Part shown: positions 16,511 through 23,616 of the stretch, one piece after another
How the letters are laid out: every line of letters begins with the position of its first letter
Numbering within the stretch: position 1 is the stretch's first letter
DNA from: Paraburkholderia sp. LEh10
GTDB taxonomy: Bacteria; Pseudomonadota; Gammaproteobacteria; Burkholderiales; Burkholderiaceae
DNA: 64,000 nucleotides
Assembly (NCBI RefSeq): GCF_017814945.1
Contig: NZ_JAGIPX010000021.1
Span: 70,388 to 134,387, forward strand
Direction of reading: 5' to 3'
Position numbers and translations under genes: made by a program
The notes under the pieces: model-generated
Told to the model about the DNA's origin: nothing
The model's database searches: none
What the model saw: only the letters and a program-made list of their open reading frames with translations

Positions 16511-17893
16511 TCAGTTCAGACGCATCCGCTGCAGCTTGTTGTAGAGCGTTTTCGGGCTGATGCCGAGCAGCGACGCCGCGCGATGCCGCGTGCCGCCGAC
16601 GGCGTCGAGCGTCGCGCGGATCAGCATTTCCTCGACGTCCGCGAGCGGCGTGCCCACCGTCACCTGCACCCGGCCGCCGTTCAGATCGCGGCCGCCCGCG
16701 CCGCTGCCGTCGTCGGCGCGCAGCGTCTCCACCACGTCGCCGGACGCGTGATACGCGCGCCGCACGCGGTCTTGCAACTCGCGCACGTTGCCCGGCCACT
16801 CGTACGAAAGACACTCGCGGATGAAACTCGGCCCGATCAGCTTCGTCGGATCGGTGACGCCGCGCGAGCTTGCTTCGTCGTTCAGCTCGTCGATGAGCGC
16901 CTGTGCAAACAGCGCGGGATCTTCGCCGCGCTCGCGCAGCGGCGGCAGCGACAGCGCGGCCGCCTCGAGCCGCAGGCCGAGATCCTGATGCAGGCTGCCG
17001 TCGGAGACGGCGGCGCGCGGCATCTTGCGCGTCGATGCGATCAGGCGGAAGTCGGTGGCCACCTGATTCGTGCCGCCGACGCGCATGAACGTCTGCGAAT
17101 CGAGCGCGCTCAGCAGCGCTTCCTGCTGCGCGCGCGGCAGCATCGTGATCTCGTCGATGAAGAGCGTGCCACCGCTCGCCTGCTCGAAGAGGCCGGGCTC
17201 GCGTTGCTCCGCGCCGCCGAACGCGCCGCGCTCGTGACCGAACAGCAGGCTTTCGAGCGGCCGCCCGCCCGCGACGGCCTGCGCCGAACGGCAATCGAGC
17301 GCGACAAACGGACCCTTTCGGCGGCGGCTCATTTCGTGCAGCGTGCGCGCGGCGACTTCCTTGCCGGTTCCGGCCTCGCCGGAGATCAGCACGGCGGCTT
17401 CAGTCGGCGCAATGTGCTCGATTGAGTCATAGATATGCTGGATCGCGCCGCTGCGGCCGATCATCGGCCCGAAGCGGCCCATGCGGCGCAGTTTGGCGCG
17501 TAGCGTCTGCACCTCTTCCGTCAGTTCGTACGGACGCGGGATGCGCGCCAGCAGGCTGCGCAGGCGCGGTATGTTGACGGGCTTGAGCAGGTAGTCCCAG
17601 ATGCCGTGGCGCAAGCCTTCGATCGCGCTTTCGACCGTCGCGTTGCCCGTCATCACGATCACGGGCAACGCGCCGCCGGGCGGCTGCGCGGGCAGATGCT
17701 GGAGCAGGTCGAGCCCGCTGCCGTCCGGCAGATTCAGGTCGACGAGCACGACATCGGGGATGAAGCGTGACAGGGCTGCGCGCGCTTCGGAAAGCGTGAT
17801 CGCGGTGTCGACGGAGAATCCGTCGGCCGCAAGAATCGCGGACAGGCCTGACAGGCTGTTGGGATCGTCTTCGACAATCAGGGCATGTGGCAT
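16511..17893 (-). CDS. NtrC-family response regulator with altered GAFTGA loop
   Basis: A 460-residue protein in three parts. The receiver domain (residues 1-120) has the phospho-acceptor Asp in VVLVDLNLPDGSG and the conserved Lys in LLKPVN. The AAA+ domain (about 150-385) has Walker A GEAGTGKE and Walker B GGTLFIDEI. The Fis-type helix-turn-helix is RHRAASLLGISPKTLYNKL. The loop that normally reads GAFTGA and touches sigma-54 reads GAFGGA here, and the FRxDLYYRL segment is LHQDLGLRL. Some NtrC relatives without GAFTGA act with sigma-70, so a sigma-54 role is doubtful. No histidine kinase is adjacent. Confidence 0.9.
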   Translation of the reverse strand: MPHALIVEDDPNSLSGLSAILAADGFSVDTAITLSEARAALSRFIPDVVLVDLNLPDGSGLDLLQHLPAQPPGGALPVIVMTGNATVESAIEGLRHGIWDYLLKPVNIPRLRSLLARIPRPYELTEEVQTLRAKLRRMGRFGPMIGRSGAIQHIYDSIEHIAPTEAAVLISGEAGTGKEVAARTLHEMSRRRKGPFVALDCRSAQAVAGGRPLESLLFGHERGAFGGAEQREPGLFEQASGGTLFIDEITMLPRAQQEALLSALDSQTFMRVGGTNQVATDFRLIASTRKMPRAAVSDGSLHQDLGLRLEAAALSLPPLRERGEDPALFAQALIDELNDEASSRGVTDPTKLIGPSFIRECLSYEWPGNVRELQDRVRRAYHASGDVVETLRADDGSGAGGRDLNGGRVQVTVGTPLADVEEMLIRATLDAVGGTRHRAASLLGISPKTLYNKLQRMRLN

Positions 17894-18032
17894 AGCGTGC
17901 GCAACTGTTCAGATGGACGGATGCCCGACGCGCACGGGCCGCGGCGGCGGCCTCGACGCGCGGGTGCTGGATGAGTGGGCTAGCGTGGCCAATGCTCCCG
18001 GAGTGACGCAACGGGATCGGGAAGTTGCCGGG

Positions 18033-18239
18033 TCAGTAGTCCCGGTAACTGTCGAAGAAACGGCGCACTTCGAGTTCGGCTTCATCGCGCGTCTTCCCAT
18101 AACGCTCCTGGATCAGGCCTGCCAGCTTGTCGGCGCGACCCTCCGCCTTGGTCAATTCGTCGTCCGTGAGTTCGCCCCACGCCGTTTTCGCCTTGCCGAT
18201 CAACTGTTTCCACTTGCCTTCAGCGATATCGTTGTTCAT
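18033..18239 (-). CDS. CsbD-family stress protein
   Basis: A 68-residue hydrophilic protein. The text MNNDIAEGKWKQLIGKAK and the following W, D and G residues match the CsbD family, small proteins often induced by stress, whose exact role is unknown. A strong ribosome-binding site, AGGGAGGTG, precedes the ATG. It stands alone, 139 nt before the response regulator on the same strand. Confidence 0.92.
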   Translation of the reverse strand: MNNDIAEGKWKQLIGKAKTAWGELTDDELTKAEGRADKLAGLIQERYGKTRDEAELEVRRFFDSYRDY

Positions 18240-18436
18240 GTAACACCTCCCTGTCGCCAGTGAACGAAAGCCTCATGGGCCTGAAATACTCGGGAAGCAG
18301 AAGACGTGCCAGGCAATCTCGCCGCAAAGAAGGAGGCAGAGCGCAGAAATAGGGACGCGCCGCGCGAACCGGCCTGGCAAAATTGCATGCGCGGCCGGTA
18401 AAGATTTCCACCACCATACACGGTCGCGAAAAAAAG

Positions 18437-18463
18437 AAAAAGCGCCACGAAGGGCGCTTTTTT
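18437..18463 (-). terminator. Intrinsic terminator downstream of efp (distal)
   Basis: AAAAAGCGCC and GGGCGCTTTTTT flank a five-base loop. On the minus strand the stem is followed by a T run, so it can end the efp transcript. It could also work on the plus strand. Confidence 0.75.
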
Positions 18464-18470
18464 ATTACGA

Positions 18471-18490
18471 AGCCCCGTTAAGTCGGGGCT
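18471..18490 (-). terminator. Hairpin downstream of efp (proximal)
   Basis: AGCCCC and GGGGCT arms enclose an 8-nt loop. It is adjacent to the stronger terminator at 18437-18463 and probably forms a tandem terminator behind efp. Confidence 0.6.
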
Positions 18491-18521
18491 TAGGACGATT
18501 GCCGACTGGCGCGCTTCAAAC

Positions 18522-19079
18522 TTATGCGCGGCTGCGGTATTCGTTGGTACGCGTGTCGATTTCGATCCTGTCGCCGATGTTGCAGAAGAGCGGCACTTGC
18601 AGTTCGAAACCGGTGTTCAGCTTGGCCGTCTTCAAGACCTTGCCCGACGACGTGTCGCCCTTGACAGCCGGTTCCGTGTAGATGATTTCACGGACCAGCG
18701 TGGTCGGCAGTTCAACCGAGATCGCCTTCTCGTTGTAGAACACGACTTCGCACGCCATGCCGTCTTCGAGATAGTTCAGCGCGTCGCCCATCATTTCGGC
18801 TTCGACTTCGTACTGGTTGTAGTCGGCGTCCATGAACACGTACATTGGGTCGGCGAAGTACGAGTACGTGACTTCCTTGCGATCCAGCACGACCACATCG
18901 AACTTGTCGTCCGCCTTGTAGACGGTTTCCATGCCCGCGCCCGTCAGCAGGTTCTTGAACTTCATCTTGACGACGGCGGCGTTGCGGCCCGATTTGTTGT
19001 ATTCGGCCTTCTGCACGACCATCGCGTCGTTGCCAATCATCACCACGTTGCCGGTGCGGAGTTCTTGAGCGATCTTCAT
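18522..19079 (-). CDS. efp: Elongation factor P, arginine-32 type
   Basis: A 185-residue factor that relieves ribosome stalling at polyproline stretches. Residue 32, at the tip of the domain I loop (NKSGRNAAVV), is Arg, not the Lys of E. coli. Arg32-type EF-P is modified by rhamnosylation, and the gene for the transferase EarP lies 308 nt upstream on the same strand. The minus-strand start at 19079 is preceded by AGGAC. The frame continues open upstream for 200 codons, but that part has no EF-P similarity and the family N-terminus is MKIAQELRTGN. Confidence 0.97.
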   Translation of the reverse strand: MKIAQELRTGNVVMIGNDAMVVQKAEYNKSGRNAAVVKMKFKNLLTGAGMETVYKADDKFDVVVLDRKEVTYSYFADPMYVFMDADYNQYEVEAEMMGDALNYLEDGMACEVVFYNEKAISVELPTTLVREIIYTEPAVKGDTSSGKVLKTAKLNTGFELQVPLFCNIGDRIEIDTRTNEYRSRA

Positions 19080-19387
19080 AAAACTGTCCTGTACGAAATA
19101 AGGTGCTTCAACTTTTTTGCTCAACGGCATACGGCGTAAGCGGGTTCGGCGCCCGGCACGCGTTCGACCCCGGAAGGTGGACCAAACTGGATTGCGATGA
19201 GCGGGGCCGGTGTTTGGGAGAACGGCGTTGAAAGGCTCCGTTCCGTGCTTCGTCCGTCTGCTTCTTTTACCCGAAGCGGGCGCGTACGCGTGTGACACTG
19301 ATCGACATAGCCGTGGAGGCGGACTCATAATCCGCCACAGGCCGCGCCGTCGTGCCGCGCTTGCGTCGTCGGCCGTTGGATAACCGC
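19080..19387 (-). other. earP-efp intergenic region
   Basis: This 308-nt stretch has no supported gene. It holds a 6-bp stem with the 7-nt loop CTCATAA (19318-19336) that resembles an isolated tRNA anticodon arm. I see no clear promoter, although efp must be transcribed from here or from earP. Confidence 0.5.
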
Positions 19388-20569
19388 TTATTTTAACTGA
19401 GTTTTTGCGAATTCGGCCAGATTTCCGGCGAGATCGCCGACCGACGCCAGTTCGTGCGCCCAAGCGGCGGCGCGTGCGTCGAGCAGCGGCCGGTGGCGTT
19501 GCAGATCCGCCCAGTCCGGCGTGCCGTTGCCGTTCCATGCATGCCAGAACCGGCTGAGCGCGGCGCGCGCGGCGGCGGGAAGGGCGTGCGCGTAATGCGC
19601 GAGCGCGGCGTCGAGCTTGGGCAGATGGGCGTCGTCGGCTTGCGGATAGATGTGCCAGACGAACGGCCGCGCGGCCCATTGCGCGCGCACGAACGAATCT
19701 TCCCCGCGCACGAAGTTGATGTCGCTAACCCACAGCAGTTCGTCATAGCCCGGCTGCTCGGTGAACGCGAGTGCGTGCGCGCGCAGGCTGCCGCGCGTCG
19801 CATGGGCGCCCGCCGCGAACGACGGGAGCCCGAAAAACCGCGCGACCGCGCCCGAGATGCGCCCTTCGGGCACGAGCAGGACGATCTCGCCGCGAGCGTC
19901 GCGCCACTGTTCGAGCAGGCTATCGACGGCTGGGTTCTCGTATGCGAATAGCGAGACAACGGTTGCGTGCTGCGTCGGCGGTGCGCTGGACGTTTTCGTT
20001 TGCCACCAGGCGGCGCGTGCGTCGGGCGACGCTTCGAAGGCCGCGCGGCGCGCGTCGAGATTGCGCTCCTTCAGTACGCCCCCCGTGCCCTTGCCGAGGC
20101 CCGGGAAGAAGAACGTTTTCATCAACGCGTGGCGCGGATGTGGCGACGGTCGCAAGTGAAAATCCGCGACCCAGTCTTCGCCGCTCAGGTATTCGAGGTT
20201 GAACCAGACGGGCGCGCGCTCGCGCCGCGCCATCGCCGCGATGTAGGCGTGCGGCAGTTCGCACGCGAACGCCTCGATCACGACGTCGGCGACTTCGAGC
20301 GTATCGCCCGCGTGCGCGGGCTCGTGCCAGTGCTCGACAACGATGTCGCCGATCGTCTGCCGGGCGTGCTTCACGTCGACGAGCGGATTGAGCTTGTGAA
20401 AAGCATGCAGATCGTCGACGAACATGCGCACCTGCCAGCCATGCTCGCCCGCGAGCTGTCGCGCGAGCCGCCAGCAGACGCCGATGTCGCCGAAGTTGTC
20501 GATCACCGCGCAGAAAATATCGCATGCGATCGCTGTGGTCTGCGCCGGTTGAGTGGGAGCGGAAGGCAT
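19388..20569 (-). CDS. earP: EF-P arginine rhamnosyltransferase EarP
   Basis: A 393-residue GT-B-fold protein (formerly DUF2331) that transfers rhamnose from dTDP-beta-L-rhamnose to Arg32 of EF-P. The N-terminal motif DNFGDIGVCWRLARQL includes Asp24 and Asp28, the counterparts of the catalytic pair Asp13 and Asp17 of Pseudomonas EarP. NLEYLSGEDW and the donor-binding text FVRGEDSFVRAQWA are also present. The adjacent efp gene has the matching Arg32. A group II intron lies 56 nt upstream of its start codon and may have affected its promoter. Confidence 0.95.
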   Translation of the reverse strand: MPSAPTQPAQTTAIACDIFCAVIDNFGDIGVCWRLARQLAGEHGWQVRMFVDDLHAFHKLNPLVDVKHARQTIGDIVVEHWHEPAHAGDTLEVADVVIEAFACELPHAYIAAMARRERAPVWFNLEYLSGEDWVADFHLRPSPHPRHALMKTFFFPGLGKGTGGVLKERNLDARRAAFEASPDARAAWWQTKTSSAPPTQHATVVSLFAYENPAVDSLLEQWRDARGEIVLLVPEGRISGAVARFFGLPSFAAGAHATRGSLRAHALAFTEQPGYDELLWVSDINFVRGEDSFVRAQWAARPFVWHIYPQADDAHLPKLDAALAHYAHALPAAARAALSRFWHAWNGNGTPDWADLQRHRPLLDARAAAWAHELASVGDLAGNLAEFAKTQLK

Positions 20570-20696
20570 GATGGCGGCGCCTGGGTTCGGGCGCGAGCGG
20601 AATGTTCTAAACTGGCGATTCTAGTGCGACACGCACGCTCGTGTCCGGGTAGCCCCAACGTAAGGGGCATCGACTAGCGGCAAAGGAGGCGTCTAC

Positions 20697-20882
20697 ATGA
20701 GCCTAACCAGTCGCGAAGATATCACGCGGAGCATCGGGAAGGGGCGCGAGTCCCTCGACGCAACTGCTCAGAAGTGGGGTATCTCTTGTAGCGAAGCGAG
20801 AGCCGGTAGAGGTTTGCCGGGTCTCGTCCATACGAGTCTCGGTGAAGCACATTCTCCGAGGGCTCGCATTGCATTGACCTGA
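20697..20882 (+). CDS. Possible small ORF inside the intron 5' region
   Basis: A 61-codon frame, beginning MSLTSREDITRSIGKG and ending at TGA, is preceded by AAAGGAGG at 20682-20689, seven nt before the ATG. That is among the best ribosome-binding sites in the window. No family is recognised. The text is in the ribozyme part of the intron, so it could be chance structure of domain I and not a gene. The product would be hydrophilic and basic. Confidence 0.25.
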   Translation: MSLTSREDITRSIGKGRESLDATAQKWGISCSEARAGRGLPGLVHTSLGEAHSPRARIALT

Positions 20883-21763
20883 TTACCATCAGGTTCCGCC
20901 CCGTCAGCGGCTTCATCTTCGCCGACTGGGCGGGGTGGTGTATGCAATTCCTGCGCCGTCACTGGCAATGGATTCGCGAACCGATACGAGCGGAAGCTCG
21001 GTGTGTCATTGTTTGGCCTCGTCAGCTGTAGGGCGGGGATAGTGAACCTGCTGTACGACCAGCAGTAGCCTAGGAAGACATGCGTCACTGGCAACGGTGG
21101 GGTGTGAAGCTCTTCTGACAATGTAGCCTCCGGATTTTTCGGGCAGGTCATTCCCGCGAGGGATTGGTCTGGACACTCCTAGCAGCAAAGGGGTCGAGGA
21201 GCTAGGCTGGCCGATAGGGTTAACGTATGTGAACTGCTGATAAACCTCGTTACCAGTGAGGAGCCAAAGCTGCTTGAACACCGGGCTCTAACCAAAAGGT
21301 ACGTGGCTGGTTAGTCCACTTAGAATTTGGGCTACGTCGTTGTTAAGCCACCGGGGGATAGGCAGAACCTACGTCGGTCGTGTGACATGCCGGGAACGTG
21401 GTAAGCCTGTATGGTTGCCAGCCGTTGTTTGGCTGGCAGGCGAACCGCAAGGGACGCTGATGATTGTGCAGGTATGGGAGGACGGAAAAAGCGAATGTCG
21501 GGCTGTAATGGCCCGGATAGGGGTTGCGACATTACCTCACGCGAAAGCGGGCAGACTTCCGTCTGGTCTACCGTCGCAAGGCGGCTGACTACCCTCAGTA
21601 ACTTGGTCAGGTGCGAGCGCATTCGTTCGTACTGAGGTGTTTGTCCGAGATAGGGGCGCATGCGCTCCTGTTTAGGTGTCTGTTGTTCCCCAGCGGGGTG
21701 TATCTGCCCCTCTGGGGGAGATGCGCCTTCTGCTTGGGGACTTCTTCCAAGTAGGAGAGCAGC

Positions 21764-23464
21764 ATGAAAGTATCTGGTCGAAAGACCGGGTCTGCGCTTT
21801 CCCATGCGCCGGACAACTGGAACGCTGTCGATTGGCGTCGGGTTGAACGGAACGTGAGAGGGATGCAGATTCGAATTGCGAAGGCGACGCGGGAAAGTGA
21901 CTGGCGCAGGGTGAAAGCTCTGCAACGGATGCTGACTCGCACGTTGTCCGCGAAGCTGTATGCGGTACGACGTGTTACGCAGAACCAAGGTGCGCGAACG
22001 GCGGGAGTCGATCGCGAGCTGTGGGACTCGCCTGAAAGCCGGTGGGAGGCCATCGGTGGGTTGAAGCGGCGCGGGTACAAGCCTCTGCCATTACGGAGAG
22101 TCTTTATCCCCAAGGCCAATGGAAAGGAGCGCCCGCTGGGCATCCCGACCATGCGGGACAGGGCGATGCAAGCCCTGTATCTGCTGGCTCTGGAGCCAGT
22201 GTCGGAATCGACGAGCGACCCGAACTCTTATGGGTTCAGGATAAACCGTTCGACGGCTGATGCTATGGGTCAGGTACGTGCTTGCACGTCCCGGAAGGAT
22301 TCGTCCCGATGGGTACTGGAAGCGGATATCAAAGGCTGCTTTGACCACATCAACCACGACTGGCTGGAAAACCATGTCCCCATGGACAGGGAAATTCTCC
22401 GGAAGTGGTTGAAGGCTGGCCTGATTTATAAGGGTCAGCTACAGGCGACTGAGGCCGGTACGCCGCAGGGAGGGATCATCTCCCCGACGCTGGCGAATGT
22501 GACGCTGAACGGGCTGGAACGTGAACTGGTTGCGCACCTCGGTGCGAAATTCGGGATCGTCAAGGCCAAGAAGTTGAAGGTCAATGTGGTGCGATACGCG
22601 GATGACTTCGTGATTACCGGCGACTCGCGAGAGATACTGGAAAGCGTGGTCAGGCCTTGGGTGGAAGCGTTCCTCGCTGTTCGGGGCTTGCAACTGTCTG
22701 AGGCAAAAACGCGCGTCACTCACATTGATGACGGCTTCGATTTCCTTGGGTGGAATTTCCGGAAGTACTCGGGAAAACTGCTCATCAAGCCGAGCAAGAA
22801 GAACGCGCAAGCGTTCTATCGCAAGGTGGCGGAAACGATCAGCGGCAACAAAACGGCAAAGCAGGGGGATCTAATCCAACTGCTTAACCCGATGTTGCGC
22901 GGATGGGCGCAGTATCACCGTCCGGTCTCAGCCAAGCAGACGTACAGCCGCATGGAGCATCTGATTTTTCGGAAGCTCTGGCGGTGGTCGAAGCGGAGGC
23001 ACCCGCAAAAGAGCGCCGTGTGGGTGAAACAGAAGTACTTTCACTCTATCGGTGCACGGCACTGGGTGTTTGCGGTTCGTACGGAACGCGAAGACGGCAG
23101 TTGGGGGCTGAATGAGCTGTACCAGCTTAGTGGTATGGCTATCAAACGGCACACGCGGATCAAGGGCGAGTTCAACCCTTTTGATCCGAAATGGGAGCAA
23201 TATGGCGAAACCTTGCGGCAGGGGCGTATGTGGGAACAAATGCGCTACCGAAAGCAGTGGGCGACGCTGTATATGTCACAAGGCGGGTTATGCGCGCATT
23301 GTGGCTGTGCGCTGACGGACGAGACGGGCTGGCACGACCATCATCTGGAATATCGGACGCATGGTGGTACCGACGCTCTGTCGAATCGGGTGCTGCTCCA
23401 CCCGCACTGTCACCAGCAAGTGCACGCTGGTAAGCTGGTTGTAACTAAGCCGGTTCTGTCGTAG
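21764..23464 (+). CDS. ltrA: Group II intron reverse transcriptase/maturase with HNH endonuclease
   Basis: A 566-residue multidomain protein that binds the intron RNA, helps splicing and copies it into DNA. The N-terminal RT-0 segment is followed by the RT palm (KANGKERPLGIPTMRDRAMQ, GTPQGGIISPTLAN, active site YADD). The maturase (X) domain comes next (WAQYHRPVSAKQTYSRME). The C-terminal HNH nuclease has CAHCGC, HDHHLEYRTHGG and LHPHCHQQVH. All motifs are intact, so the element may be active. AGGAGA precedes the ATG. The low-GC codon use, compared with its neighbours, fits acquisition by transfer. Confidence 0.95.
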   Translation: MKVSGRKTGSALSHAPDNWNAVDWRRVERNVRGMQIRIAKATRESDWRRVKALQRMLTRTLSAKLYAVRRVTQNQGARTAGVDRELWDSPESRWEAIGGLKRRGYKPLPLRRVFIPKANGKERPLGIPTMRDRAMQALYLLALEPVSESTSDPNSYGFRINRSTADAMGQVRACTSRKDSSRWVLEADIKGCFDHINHDWLENHVPMDREILRKWLKAGLIYKGQLQATEAGTPQGGIISPTLANVTLNGLERELVAHLGAKFGIVKAKKLKVNVVRYADDFVITGDSREILESVVRPWVEAFLAVRGLQLSEAKTRVTHIDDGFDFLGWNFRKYSGKLLIKPSKKNAQAFYRKVAETISGNKTAKQGDLIQLLNPMLRGWAQYHRPVSAKQTYSRMEHLIFRKLWRWSKRRHPQKSAVWVKQKYFHSIGARHWVFAVRTEREDGSWGLNELYQLSGMAIKRHTRIKGEFNPFDPKWEQYGETLRQGRMWEQMRYRKQWATLYMSQGGLCAHCGCALTDETGWHDHHLEYRTHGGTDALSNRVLLHPHCHQQVHAGKLVVTKPVLS

Positions 23465-23486
23465 ACAGAACTTTGTTTGTAGATTT

Positions 23487-23561
23487 GAGCCGTATGCGGG
23501 GAAACTCGCACGTACGGTTCTCGGGGGGCCCGGCTTTCGCAAGAAAGTCGGGCTACCCGAC
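23487..23561 (+). ncRNA. Group II intron domains V and VI
   Basis: Domain V is 34 nt (23487-23520). It starts GAGCCGTATGCGG, so it carries the catalytic AGC triad. It has a GAAA tetraloop on a GCGGG/CTCGC stem and ends GTACGGTTC. Domain VI follows as CCCGGCTTT paired with AAAGTCGGG. The 3' end is GCTACCCGAC, with a likely branch A about 7 nt before the splice site. Confidence 0.9.
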
Positions 23562-23616
23562 AAGCACACGACCCATATGACGCGCCGACTGCGCGCGGCG
23601 CCCGGCCCGATTCTGC

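Larger units (their letters stand above)
20625..23561 (+). mobile_element. Group II intron with reverse transcriptase/maturase-HNH protein
   Basis: A 2,937-nt self-splicing retroelement. It starts GTGCGAC (GUGYG consensus) at 20625 and ends ...CCGAC (AY end) at 23561. The 5' exon ends ATTCTA (IBS1, 20619-20624), which pairs fully with TAGAAT at 21321-21326 (EBS1). ACTGG (20612-20616, IBS2) pairs with CCAGT at 21253-21257 (EBS2). The base before EBS1 is T and the first 3' exon base is A, a possible delta pair. Domain V is at 23487-23520, with a domain VI stem after it. The encoded protein lies in domain IV. The 5' part before the ORF is about 1.14 kb, long for a bacterial intron. It lies between earP and uvrC. 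Confidence 0.92.

Noticed and set aside
18220..18448. Two short minus-strand frames upstream of csbD
   Set aside because: They overlap each other and the terminator at 18437, lack ribosome-binding sites and show no family text.
19080..19679. Upstream extension of the efp frame by 200 codons
   Set aside because: It overlaps earP, has Arg-rich text with no similarity to EF-P, and the family start MKIAQELR is clear at 19079.
21001..21010. GTGTG as an alternative 5' end of the group II intron
   Set aside because: The flanking sequence there does not pair with EBS1 at 21321, whereas ATTCTA before 20625 pairs over six bases.
21379..21385. GTGTGAC as the intron 5' end
   Set aside because: It lies next to the conserved GGGAACGTGGTAAGC text of domain I, so it is internal to the ribozyme.
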